From assembly GCA_963781785.1 (NCBI GenBank), contig CAWAHD010000002.1, forward strand, positions 744,001-808,000: DNA of 64,000 bases, read 5' to 3'. The position numbers and the translations under genes are program-made. The DNA comes from CAWAHD01 sp963781785. Its GTDB lineage: Bacteria > Planctomycetota > Planctomycetia > Isosphaerales > Isosphaeraceae. Under the pieces are notes generated by a model. The model was not told the origin of the DNA. It was given only the letters and a program-made list of their open reading frames with translations, and did not search any database. This document shows, piece after piece, positions 43,190 to 52,576 of the stretch. Position 1 is the first letter of the stretch. Each line of letters opens with the position of its first letter.

Positions 43190-44565
43190 ATGACTCGCTG
43201 GCTCGCAGTGACCGCACTCGTCGGCTTGATGGTGACCGCTGGGGCCCGGGCCAAAGATGCCCAGTACAAGAGCAGCAAAGACGACTCCACTGCGGAGATG
43301 GCCAAGCTGGAGGGCAACTGGAAACTGATTCGATCGGAGTCCAACGGCAACCTGCATCCCGTCGGCGCCCGCAAGGCAGGGCTCTTCATTGAGGATGGCA
43401 AGATCTTCTGGACCACCGATGGGAAGGAGCGCGGGGGACAGAAGGGCGAGCTGACCATCGACCCCAGCACCAGCCCGAAGTCGATCGAAGTCGAGGTCAC
43501 CCGCGGGGGGAATATCGGCAAGAAGCTGCTGGGCATCTACGAGATCAAAGGCAACAAGCTGACCATCTGCTGGAGCGAGCCCGACGGCGAAAAACGGCCC
43601 AGGAAGTTCGTCACCAAGAAATCGGTCGGCGCGGCGCTGCTCTGGAGACGTACCAGGCGTTAGACGACGAGAAATCCACGGCCAGTGCGGATCGTCCAGA
43701 GTCCAAGAAGGGTGGCGGCCGCGTCGATGCAGCGGCGGAAACGAAGACGCTCGAGGGCAACTGGAAGTTGACCCGCAAGGAATACAAGGGCAACCTATTC
43801 CCTGGCGCAGACCGTGGCAGGGACGGGCTCTTCATCGAGGACGGCAAGATCTTCTGGACCCACGACGGCAAGGAGCGCGGGGGCCAGAAGGGCGATGTGA
43901 CGATCGATCCCAGCACCAGCCCCAAATCGATCGAGGTCGAGGTCACCCGCGGGGGTAACATCGGCAAGAAGCTGCTCGGCATCTACGAGATCAAAGGCAA
44001 CAAGCTGACCATCTGCTGGAGCGAGCCCGGCGGCGAAAAGCGGCCCAAGAAATTCGTCACCAAGACCGCCATCGGCGCCGGCGAGACGCTGGAAACCTAC
44101 CAGTTCGCGGACGAGGAGAAATCCACGGCCAGCGAGAATCGTACGGGGTCCAGGAATAGTGCTGGCCGCGTCGACGCCGCGGCGGAAACAAAGACACTGG
44201 AGGGCAACTGGAAGTTGACCCGCCAGGAAGTCAAAGGCAACCTGCGGCCGGGCGTCGATCATATCAAGCAAGGGCTGTTCATCGAGGACGGCAAAATCTT
44301 CTGGACCCACGACGGCAAGGAAGCCGGCGGCCAGAAAGGCACTCTGACCATCGACCCCGGCACGAATCCCAAGTCAATCGACATCGAGATCACCCGCGGA
44401 AGCCTGATCGGCAAGACCGTACTCGGCATCTACGAGCTCAAGGGCAAGAAACTGACCATCTGCTGGGCCGAACCCGGCGGCGAGAAACGGCCCAAGAAAT
44501 TCGTCACCAAGACCGCCATCGGCGCCGGTGCCATTCTGGAGACGTACCAGAAGCAGGACGACTAG
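43190..44565 (+). CDS. Exported protein with three tandem TIGR03067 domains, one frameshift
   Basis: ATG 43190 follows GGGAGAAGGGTCC. A signal peptide (MTRWLAVTALVGLMVTAG) leads three copies of the planctomycete TIGR03067 domain, each reading LEGNWKL, GLFIEDGKIFW, GGQKG, IGKKLLGIYEIKGNKLTICW (third copy slightly changed), FVTK and ETYQ. Copies 1 and 2 share long stretches of nearly identical DNA, so the expansion is recent. A one-base shift near 43640 separates copy 1 from copies 2-3; restoring it reads GAALETYQALDDEKSTASAD. About 458 residues in all. The domain is a lipocalin-like unknown. Confidence 0.87.
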
Positions 44566-44680
44566 CGACTCGTCAATCTTCGATTGGGGGGTCGGAGGAT
44601 TGGAGACCTTCGGTCGCGCCCTGGGCGGGGTCGGGAGACCCGCGCCCAACAACCAGTCAATCAAAGATTGACGAGGCGTC
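44563..44680. repeat. Hairpin MITE-like element, copy B
   Basis: The 82-base core at 44570-44651 is identical to 37238-37319. Inverted ends CGTCAATCTT (44571) and AAGATTGACG (to 44673). Its first TAG is the stop codon of the triple TIGR03067 gene. Confidence 0.88.
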
Positions 44681-44712
44681 GCTCCAGCTTCGCGTGAAGC
44701 GCGGATGTGCGG

Positions 44713-45063
44713 TCATCGGTGTGAGTTGACTCCGCGGAGATCGGGCTCGGGGCTGATCGTCGTCTCGACCCGACCCTTGGCGACGTAGTAATCGGCACCA
44801 ATGGATTTCAGCCGCTTCTCTTCCTTGGCGAGCTTGGCAGCGTCGCCGGGATCGCGGATGTTGAAGTGGGTGAAGCTGGAGCTGCTCGACCTTGAGCTTC
44901 CCTGGGCCGGTGTGACGATGACCAGGAACCGGTGGTCCGGGCCACTGGCGTTCAGCCCCTCGCTATACCCCGAAATGTGGCCGGCCCAGAATGCCGCTGC
45001 CATTCCGGTCAGGATCGCTGCGACAAAGAGCGCCGTCCGAAGTCGAGAACTTGCCGGCATCAT
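44713..45063 (-). CDS. Small anchored protein of unknown function
   Basis: 116 residues: an N-terminal membrane helix (LFVAAILTGMAAAFWAGHIS), a Ser-rich stretch, and a polar C-terminus (LAKEEKRLKSIGADYYVAKG). The start overlaps the stop of the previous gene (ATGA-type), so the pair is co-translated. Family not recognised. Confidence 0.62.
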   Translation of the reverse strand: MMPASSRLRTALFVAAILTGMAAAFWAGHISGYSEGLNASGPDHRFLVIVTPAQGSSRSSSSSFTHFNIRDPGDAAKLAKEEKRLKSIGADYYVAKGRVETTISPEPDLRGVNSHR

Positions 45064-45602
45064 GGTATCGCTCCTGCACGGCTCGGCGGCTGAGTCAAAG
45101 GTTCGGCGGCGACGAACTCATAGAGTCGGCTGCCTCCGCTAGCGCCTCGTAACTCGCCCGCGCGGTCTGTGTAGTACAGCATGCGATGGAGGAAATACCG
45201 GCCAGGGTGCGGGACCACGGCGTCCCAGGTCAGCGACCCCGAGGCCGCCTCGCGCCCTCCAACAGTCAAAGGCGCGTCGAATGAGTATCCGACCACGGCC
45301 ATCCCGGTCGCAACGTCTTCAAACCATACCTCGGCCAGCAGGATGCAGGTCGTACCTTGCGCCGGCTTCCGAGTGCCGAACGTGAAGTTGTAGGTGATGA
45401 CGACGGGGGTGGTCTGGTCGGCTGCCCAGTTCCGTTTGAGCTGGTTGCCCGCGCTCGCAGAGACAAACGACGGATAGACGGGATAATAACCGCGGTCGCG
45501 CCACTTCCGCCAGACTTCTCGGCCACCAAGGCAAGTCAACCCAATGATGGCCACCAGGACCATCATCGTCCGCAACGTGAACCGCACGCGGAGTCGTCGC
45601 AT
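45060..45602 (-). CDS. Membrane-anchored beta-rich protein with planctomycete RFTLRTMM start
   Basis: 180 residues from ATG 45602: MRRLRVRFTLRTMMVLVAII is the common planctomycete anchor (basic, then RFxLRTxMxxVA and a helix). The rest is strand-rich and extracytoplasmic: TTPVVITYNFTFGTRKPAQG, CILLAEVWFEDVATGMAVVG, SLTWDAVVPHPGRYFLHRML. It may bind a ligand or partner outside the membrane; nothing more can be said. It leads the two-gene unit with the small anchored protein. Confidence 0.7.
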   Translation of the reverse strand: MRRLRVRFTLRTMMVLVAIIGLTCLGGREVWRKWRDRGYYPVYPSFVSASAGNQLKRNWAADQTTPVVITYNFTFGTRKPAQGTTCILLAEVWFEDVATGMAVVGYSFDAPLTVGGREAASGSLTWDAVVPHPGRYFLHRMLYYTDRAGELRGASGGSRLYEFVAAEPLTQPPSRAGAIP

Positions 45603-45803
45603 GGGCAAATCCCCGACGTCTCGCCGGCAAGTCTGGTATGCGGAGCATGCCTGTCGTGGCGCTCGATCGCAGCAACCCTCCGGCCGTTTTCCAGAGCAAC
45701 GATTCGCGACGAACGGGCCATTGCCGCCACAAGTCATTCACTATAACATCGGAACGTCGGCTTGTTCGGTAAACATTTGCACCCATTCGTAGGCACATCG
45801 AAT

Positions 45804-48800
45804 ATGACCGCCGCCCACGACTTGCTCTTCGGCATGCTGGCTCTGCAGAACGGCTTGATCGACCAGGGTCAGCTCGTGGCGGCGTTCCAGTCGTGGACCC
45901 GGTCCCGGCAGCGGCCGCTGGCCGAGCACCTCGTCTCGCGCGGCGATCTCGACGCCGAGCAGCGCAGTGGCGTCGAAGCGATGGTGAGCTTGCACTTGAA
46001 AAAGCACGGCGGCGACGCCGAGCGGAGCCTGGCCGCGATTCCGGCCGGCCGCTCCACGCGCGAAGGCCTCGCCCGCGTCGGCGACGCCGACGTCGAGGCC
46101 TCAATCGCCCATCTGGGTCCGGCCGGCACACGCGCCGGCGATGACCCCGACGGCACCGCCGCCTACAGCGTCGGCACGGCCACGTCCGACGGCCAGCGAT
46201 TCCGCGTCCTGCGACCCCACGCCAAGGGTGGTCTGGGCGCTGTCTTCATCGCGCTCGACAACGAGCTGCACCGCGAGGTGGCGCTCAAGCAGATCCTTGA
46301 GAAGCACGCCGACGACGCGATCAGCCGTCAGCGGTTTCTCCTGGAGGCCGAAGTGACCGGCGGACTGGAGCACCCGGGAATCGTCCCGGTCTATGGCCTC
46401 GGGACCTACGGCGATGGCCGGCCGTACTACGCGATGCGGTTTGTCGAAGGCGACTCACTCAAAGAGGCCATTGCCCGGTTCCACGACGACGAGGCACTCA
46501 AGCGGAACACCGGGCAGCGATCGCTCGAGCTGCGCAAGCTTCTGCGCCGGTTTCTGGACGTCTGCAATGCGATCGAGTACGCCCATAGCCGCGGGGTGCT
46601 GCACCGCGATATCAAGCCGGGCAACGTGATCGTCGGCAGGCACGGCGAAACCCTGGTGGTCGATTGGGGGCTGGCCAAGCCAAAGGGACGAGATATTGCG
46701 GGCGAACGGTCCGGCGAGCGGCCGCTCTTGCCGAGCTCGGCGAGCGGATCGACCGATACACTCCCGGGAATGGCCCTGGGCACACCCGCGTACATGAGTC
46801 CCGAACAGTCCCGCGGTGAGCTTGACCGGCGGGGGCCATGGTCCGACGTGTATAGCCTCGGAGCAACGCTGTACTGTCTCTTGACCGGCAAACAGCCGTT
46901 CGAAGCCGAAGGGATCGGCGAAGTGCTGCGAGCCGTACAGCGCGGCGATTTCCCACCGCCGCGCAAGCTCGACAGCTCGATCGACAAGCCGCTCGAGGCG
47001 ATTTGCCTCAAGGCCATGGCGCTACAGCCCGCCAACCGCTACGGTTCGTGCAAGTCACTGGCCGACGACATCGAGCGCTGGATGGCCGACCAGCCGGTGA
47101 CCGCATGGCAAGAACCCTGGACACGGTCCGCCGTGCGCTGGCTGACGACGCACCGGACCGGCGTCACGGCGTTGGGCGCTGCCATGCTGATGGCAGTCGT
47201 CGGGTTGGGAGCCGTGTCCGGCGTGCAGGCGCGGGCCAACGGCGAACTGAGGAAGAGCAATAGCGCGCTCGGTGCAGCCAATACCCGAGTCGTGCAGGCC
47301 AACGTCGAGCTGAAGGAGGCCAACGACAACGCGACCCGGGCCAATCAGGAACTTCAGGCAGCGAACGTACGCGAGCGGCAGCGGTTCGACCTGGCGATGG
47401 ATGCGATCAAGCTGTTCCACGGAGAGATCAGCAAAGACTTACTGCTCAAGCAACGAGGCTTTGAGAAACTCCGGAGCAAACTGCTGGGCGCGGCGGTCGA
47501 TTTCTACGGCCGGCTCGAGGCGCTGCTCAGGGACCGGAAGGACAAGGAGTCGAGGGCGGCCCTGGGGCGGGCGTACGACGAGCTGGGGGAGCTCACGGTC
47601 GATATCGGCAATTCCAAGGAGGCCCTGGCGGTGTTCCAGAAGGCGATCCAGGTGCGCCGGGCGCTGGCGACGGAACCAGGTTCGGACGACGCGATCAAGC
47701 TCGACCTGGCGCGGAACATCCGGACCGTCGGCTTCTTGCTGGAAGGGATGTCGGACCGGGCGCCCGCCATGGCGGCTTACGAGGAGTCGCTGGCCCTCGT
47801 CAAGACGCTCAAGCCAACCTCTGGAATGACCGAGCCCCCGTTTCGAGTCGAAGCCCGGGCCACCCACAGCATCGGCTGGTTGTACCACGCGATGGGCAAG
47901 GAGGATGAGGCGGTGCGCTGGCTGCGCAAATCCGCCGATATCCTCGAAAAAGGGATCGCCGCCAGCCCGGGCCACGCGGGTTCAGTGCCCGACAAGGAAT
48001 CGCTGTTGTTCCTGGTGAACACCTTCAACGCGCTCAGCGGACCGCTGGGTGCTGTGGGCAAGACGTCCGAGTCGCTCAAGGACCAGGAGCGGGCTCTCGA
48101 AGTCATGCGGAGGCTGGCCGACGCCGACCGCGACGACCCGATGATCCTGAACAGCCATGCGGTCACCTATTTCAACATCGGCGGATTGTACAGGAGCATG
48201 GCCCGGGTGGCCGACGCGCTGTCGGCGTTTCGCGCGGGGCTGAACGTTCTCGACAAGCTGGTCCAGGACTATCCTGCCATCGTCGAGTATCGCAGGTTTC
48301 AGGCCCGCTGCTTGAACGGCTGCGGCGACTCGCTCGAGGAACTCGGGCGGCCGGACGAGGCGCTGGCCTGCTTCCAGCGAGCGCGGACCGCATGGAAGCA
48401 GGTGGTCGATGACAATCCCGCGCGATATGCCGAGCCGGTCGAGCTGGCGAGCACGCATAACCGGATCGGCTGGCTTCACTTTGGAATGGGCCGGATGACC
48501 GAGGCCTTGGAGCAATACGAGGAGGCAAAGGCGATTTTCCAGAAGCTCCTCGAAAAGTTCCCTCCCCGGTTGTTGCCCAGGACCCGGAGCGAGCTATCGA
48601 ACGTCCTGATCAACATCGCCGAGATCCGGCGCAGGCAGGGGCGACTGGCCGAGGCGAGGGCGAGCTGCGACAAGGCGATCGCGATCCGGGAGGCTGTGAT
48701 CCACGAGTTCCCGGAAGTCCTGGGTTATCGCATAAGAATGGGAGAATGCGTGCTGCGATCGGGGCAGGTGAGGCTGGCTGCCGGCGACATCCCCGGGGCG

Positions 48801-49112
48801 GTCGCCGACTGGCGGCACGCGATCGCATTCTACGAGAGCCTCTCGAATCGCGGAGGCGAGCTTGCAACGTTCGAGGCCGGTTGCCACGCGCTCTTGTCGA
48901 GTATTGCGGGCATGAGCGAGTCCGGTGTCTCGGCCAACGAGGGACACATCGAGGCGGAAAAGGCGATGGCCATCCTGCGCCGGCTTGTCGCCGGGGGTTA
49001 CCATGCTCCGGAGCTAAGAAACGAGTCCTGTCTGGACCCGCTGCGCACGCGGCCCGACTTTCAGCGCCTGATGATGGACGCGGCCTTTCCGGCCGTGCCG
49101 TTTGCGCGGTGA
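45804..49112 (+). CDS. Serine/threonine protein kinase with C-terminal TPR array
   Basis: 1,102 residues from ATG 45804. Residues 1-60 are a small helical domain (FGMLALQNGLIDQGQLVAAF) common before planctomycete kinases. The Hanks-type kinase follows: KGGLGAVFIALDNELHREVA, LKQI (Lys), VLHRDIKPGNVIVGRHGE, DWGLAKPKGR (DWG instead of DFG), MALGTPAYMSPEQSRGE, WSDVYSLGATLYCLLTG. One membrane helix lies near residue 465 (VTALGAAMLMAVVGLGAVSG), then a coiled coil, then about 10 TPR-like repeats to the end. The kinase domain is cytoplasmic and the TPR sensor is outside. Complete, no frameshift. Confidence 0.95.
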   Translation: MTAAHDLLFGMLALQNGLIDQGQLVAAFQSWTRSRQRPLAEHLVSRGDLDAEQRSGVEAMVSLHLKKHGGDAERSLAAIPAGRSTREGLARVGDADVEASIAHLGPAGTRAGDDPDGTAAYSVGTATSDGQRFRVLRPHAKGGLGAVFIALDNELHREVALKQILEKHADDAISRQRFLLEAEVTGGLEHPGIVPVYGLGTYGDGRPYYAMRFVEGDSLKEAIARFHDDEALKRNTGQRSLELRKLLRRFLDVCNAIEYAHSRGVLHRDIKPGNVIVGRHGETLVVDWGLAKPKGRDIAGERSGERPLLPSSASGSTDTLPGMALGTPAYMSPEQSRGELDRRGPWSDVYSLGATLYCLLTGKQPFEAEGIGEVLRAVQRGDFPPPRKLDSSIDKPLEAICLKAMALQPANRYGSCKSLADDIERWMADQPVTAWQEPWTRSAVRWLTTHRTGVTALGAAMLMAVVGLGAVSGVQARANGELRKSNSALGAANTRVVQANVELKEANDNATRANQELQAANVRERQRFDLAMDAIKLFHGEISKDLLLKQRGFEKLRSKLLGAAVDFYGRLEALLRDRKDKESRAALGRAYDELGELTVDIGNSKEALAVFQKAIQVRRALATEPGSDDAIKLDLARNIRTVGFLLEGMSDRAPAMAAYEESLALVKTLKPTSGMTEPPFRVEARATHSIGWLYHAMGKEDEAVRWLRKSADILEKGIAASPGHAGSVPDKESLLFLVNTFNALSGPLGAVGKTSESLKDQERALEVMRRLADADRDDPMILNSHAVTYFNIGGLYRSMARVADALSAFRAGLNVLDKLVQDYPAIVEYRRFQARCLNGCGDSLEELGRPDEALACFQRARTAWKQVVDDNPARYAEPVELASTHNRIGWLHFGMGRMTEALEQYEEAKAIFQKLLEKFPPRLLPRTRSELSNVLINIAEIRRRQGRLAEARASCDKAIAIREAVIHEFPEVLGYRIRMGECVLRSGQVRLAAGDIPGAVADWRHAIAFYESLSNRGGELATFEAGCHALLSSIAGMSESGVSANEGHIEAEKAMAILRRLVAGGYHAPELRNESCLDPLRTRPDFQRLMMDAAFPAVPFAR

Positions 49113-49177
49113 ACCGCGGGCGGGCGGTCCGTCCTGGGCCCGGCTGGCTCGTTTTTGATTTGACGGCGGCTGTCGCA

Positions 49178-49375
49178 CTACGGCCTCTCGTCCCGCCAGA
49201 AGATCGCGATGAGCTGGAGAACGATTGGTGAGAAAATGACAGCAAACGTCAATCCCGTGACCAGTAAAACGATGGAATCCCAGCTCACCCAGGCCGCCAT
49301 GGCAAAGATGACGGCGGCGATTGCGATCACGATCATCAGCCGGCGGATCGTGAACTGGAAGCGGGGCACTCGCAT
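49178..49375 (-). CDS. Small two-helix membrane protein
   Basis: 65 residues: MRVPRFQFTIRRLMIVIAIA is the planctomycete RFxxTIRRLM anchor, followed by a second helix (IVLLVTGLTFAVIFSPIVLQ). It converges on the kinase gene. Such minimal proteins are frequent in planctomycetes; function unknown. Confidence 0.65.
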   Translation of the reverse strand: MRVPRFQFTIRRLMIVIAIAAVIFAMAAWVSWDSIVLLVTGLTFAVIFSPIVLQLIAIFWRDERP

Positions 49376-49465
49376 ATCGCAACGCAGTTTTTTTGGGATG
49401 CGGCGAACGGGTTGACGGGAAAACCCAGATCCCCAAGAGCCTATCGCCGGCCGCGCTCTTACGGC

Positions 49466-50062
49466 TTAATCGAGAAGATACTCGTAGTAAATGTGCGGGG
49501 TGTTTCGATACGAGGCTCGTCCGACCTCGGTCCAGCCGCACCGCGCGTAGAAGCCGCCGGCGCCGGCCTCGGCGTCAAATGCATCGAGGCGAACTGCGTC
49601 CGCCGGCCAGTCGCGCGCGGCTCGCGTCGCCGCCTCCAGGCACTTCCTGCCCAGGCCCTGGCGCTGCATGGTCGGCGTCACCGCCATCCCCACGAGATAC
49701 AGCGGCCTGGAGCACGGCGAGAAATAGCGCGTGTCGATCGCCCAGGGTTTCTTGGTCTGCAAGCGCAGAGTGGCCACAATCTCGGCGCGTTCGCGTGCCA
49801 CGAAGACGCGAGACGTGCGGATCGCCCAGAGGACGCCCTTTTCCGACGTCTTGCCGGACCATGCCCCGCGTCCGTGAAGGCGTGTCAAGTCTTCGGCGAC
49901 CGCCGTGTGCAGCGCGGCCAGGGCCGCCGCATCCAGAGCGGTCGCGGGCTCCAGAACGAAACGCTTTGAGCGGGACAAGATCAATCTGACCTCAAACACC
50001 CAGCGGAGATACGACTCATGCGCGGAAGTCTCCGGGCATCTTTCCACGGTCGGCTCGAGCAA
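49466..50062 (-). CDS. GNAT family N-acetyltransferase
   Basis: 198 residues; the first about 30 may be an artefact of the chosen ATG (a start nearer FVLEPATALDAAALAALHTA is possible). Acetyl-CoA loop: LVGMAVTPTMQRQGLGRKCL (RQGLGR), then AATRAARDWPADAVRLDAFD and GAGGFYARCGWTEVGRASYR, the usual GNAT ending. An enzyme of this size acetylates a small amine or protein side chain; substrate unknown. Single gene, facing away from the kinase. Confidence 0.87.
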   Translation of the reverse strand: MLEPTVERCPETSAHESYLRWVFEVRLILSRSKRFVLEPATALDAAALAALHTAVAEDLTRLHGRGAWSGKTSEKGVLWAIRTSRVFVARERAEIVATLRLQTKKPWAIDTRYFSPCSRPLYLVGMAVTPTMQRQGLGRKCLEAATRAARDWPADAVRLDAFDAEAGAGGFYARCGWTEVGRASYRNTPHIYYEYLLD

Positions 50063-50405
50063 GGGGAATGCGGCTCAGCACGGCGATCGCCCACGGTCGA
50101 CCTGTCACTCGAGTCGATTGAGACAGCATATCGCCGTCCGCGCTCATACGGCTACGGGTACGACGTATCACCGGACCGGCAGCACCGCGGAAATCACTGC
50201 ATGAGGCCCGCTATGGCACCGGGGATAGGCAGGGGTGGCTGCGGCTGGGGTGTCGGTTGAGTGCCAGAGCACACTGGTGGCTGACGGATTGTTTCTGGCT
50301 CCCTCTCCCCAAGGAGAGGGTGCCAGTACGTCACACTCCATCGACCGTTACCTGGCCGTGGCGCTCGCCGAATCATCCGCCGATGAATCGCGGGGTGGTT
50401 TCTGA
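50063..50405. other. Intergenic region downstream of typA
   Basis: About 340 bases with no supported gene. Contains one perfect hairpin at 50301-50320. Confidence 0.45.
50301..50320 (-). terminator. Perfect hairpin after typA
   Basis: CCCTCTCCCCAAGGAGAGGG gives an 8-bp stem and CCAA loop about 90 bases past the typA stop. No clear U-run follows, so termination is plausible but unproved; the sequence is also a common interspersed repeat type. Confidence 0.4.
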
Positions 50406-52240
50406 CTACACGCCGACCTTCTTGCCGCCGCTGCGGCCGGCGCGCTTGCGGCTCTCCTCGCTCAGGACTTTCTTGCGCAGCCGGATGCTACGACGGCGTG
50501 ACCTCGACCAGCTCGTCGGTTTCGATGTACTCGAGGGCAAGCTCCAAGGTCAGCTCGCGCGGAGGCTTGAGCAGGATGTTCTTGTCGGAGCCGGAGGCCC
50601 GCATGTTCGTGAGCTTCTTTTCCTTGCAGGGATTGACAACCATGTCGTCGTTCGCGCGCATTCTCGCCGATGATCATCCCCTCATAGACCGCATCCCCGG
50701 GCTGGACGAACATCGTGCCGCGCTGCTGAAGGTTGTCGAGAGCGAACGCCACCGCCTGCCCGCGGACGAGGCTGACCATCACGCCGTTGGGCCGGCGGGG
50801 GACGTCGCCCTTGGTCGGCCGGTACTCGTGGAAGTTGTGGTGCATGATGGCCTCGCCCTGCGTGGCACTCATCAGCCGGTTCCGCAGGCCGATCAAGCCC
50901 CGCGCCGGGATCAGGAACTCGAGATGGGCATAGGCACCCTTCACGTCCATCTTGGTCATCTCGCCCCGCCGCGCCCCGGAGAGCTCGATGACCGGTCCGA
51001 CGTGAGCATGTGGGACGTCGACGACCAGGAACTCGTATGGCTCGCAAAGCTCGCCCCGGATCGTCCGGAAGATCACCTCGGGCTTGCCGACGGCCAGCTC
51101 GTAGCCCTCGCGGCGCATGGTCTCGATCAAGACCGAGAGGTGCAAAAGGCCCCGGCCCGAGACGCTGGAACGCCTCGCGGTCCTCGCTGGGCTCGACCTG
51201 TAATGCCACATTCGATTCGAGCTCGCGCTCGAGCCGCTCGTTCAGGTGCCGCGAAGTCAGATAGCGGCCTTCCCCCGCCAGCGGCGAGTCGTTGATCGGT
51301 GAAGAGCATGCTCAAAGTCGGCTGATCGACTTCGATGCGCGGCAGCGCCACCGGGTTCTCGGGGTCGGCGATCGTGTCGCCGATCTCGACCGAGCCCAGG
51401 CCAACAATGGCGACGATGTCGCCGGCCTCGGCCGACTCGACCTCGGTGCGGCCCAGCTTGTCAAAAACCAGCACGCTGTCGATCGACCCGCTCACCGGAG
51501 AGCCCACCGCCTTCAACAGGACCGCTCTCTGCCCGCGGGTCACCCGCCCGGCAGCGATCCGCCCGATCGCGATCCGGCCGACGTACTCCGAGTAATCCAG
51601 CGTCGTACACAGCATCCGGAACGGACCGTCCGGATCGACGACCGGGCCGGGCACCTGCTGGACGATCATGTCGAACAGGGGCTTGACATCTCCCGAAGTC
51701 GCGTGCGGATCGTGCGAGGCAAACCCCGCCCTTCCCGAGGCAAAGATATAGGGGAAATCGAGCTGGGCCTCGCTGGCCCCCTGCTCGACAAACGTGTCGA
51801 AGACTTCGTTCAACACCTGGACCGGCCGAGAATCCGGGCGGTCGATCTTGTTGATCACCACGATCGGCCGGATGTGGCAGGCAAATGCCTTGCGCAGCAC
51901 GAACTTCGTCTGGGGCATCGGGCCTTCGAAAGCATCGACCAGCACCAGGGCGCCGTCCGCCATCTGGAGCGTCCGCTCGACCTCGCCGCCGAAATCGGCG
52001 TGGCCCGGCGTGTCGATCAGGTTGATCTTGATCTCGCCGTAGTTGATCGCGATGTTCTTGGCCAGAATCGTGATGCCGCGCTCGCGCTCGAGATCGTTGG
52101 AGTCAAGAATCCGCTCTCCCAGGAGCTGCGACGCTCGATACTGGCCCGACTGGCGCAGCATCGAGTCGACCAGCGTGGTCTTGCCGTGGTCAACGTGAGC
52201 TATGATGGCCACATTGCGAATGTCATCTGCGTCGCTTCAT
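50406..52240 (-). CDS. typA: Ribosome-associated GTPase TypA/BipA, several frameshifts
   Basis: The intact order of BipA is visible across frames: start near 52240 (DIRNVAIIAHVDHGKTTLVD, P-loop), NDLERERGITILAKNIAI, LIDTPGHADFGGEVER, INKIDRP, domain II (IAIGRIAAGRVTRGQRAVLL), then RYLTSRHLNERLERELESNV, SGRGLLHLSVLIETMRREGY, VIFRTIRGELCEPYEFLVVD, MHHNFHEYRPTKGDV, RASGSDKNILLKPPRELTLE and a basic end GRSGGKKVGV. Shifts fall near 52225, 51296, 51165, 50662 and 50490. About 610 residues if restored. The protein assists 50S assembly and stress adaptation. So many shifts in a conserved gene point to sequence errors. Confidence 0.93.
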
Positions 52241-52576
52241 GGATTCTCAATCGAGCTTGTCGTCGTTTTGGTGAGTGGGGAGCGAAACGGGGCTCGGGAT
52301 TCGCTACGGGCTTTGCGAACTGGTCATGCCAGGACCACCCCCCCTGACGCCCGTTCGCAAGGGAGGGAAAGGGTTCCGGGCGAGAGCGGAGGCAAAGGGA
52401 CCTGTCGCGTACGGTCTTGCCCACGCACGCTCCGAGGACACGCGTCTGGCTACCATCCCTTCAGTACGGCGGGTAGAACCTATTCACCGGCCCAACCTCC
52501 GTGTCATTTGTTAGGCTCAAGTATTTTATCCCACGCCCCGTCAAACGGGCAAGGCCGCTTGTCCATTGGCTCATGC
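52241..52576. promoter_or_regulatory. Divergent intergenic region between typA and the antiporter
   Basis: About 335 bases between divergent genes, so both promoters should be here. A C-run/G-run palindrome (CCCCCCTGACGCCCGTTCGC then AAGGGAGGG) lies near 52338-52366 and resembles the repeat at 41463. Confidence 0.45.
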
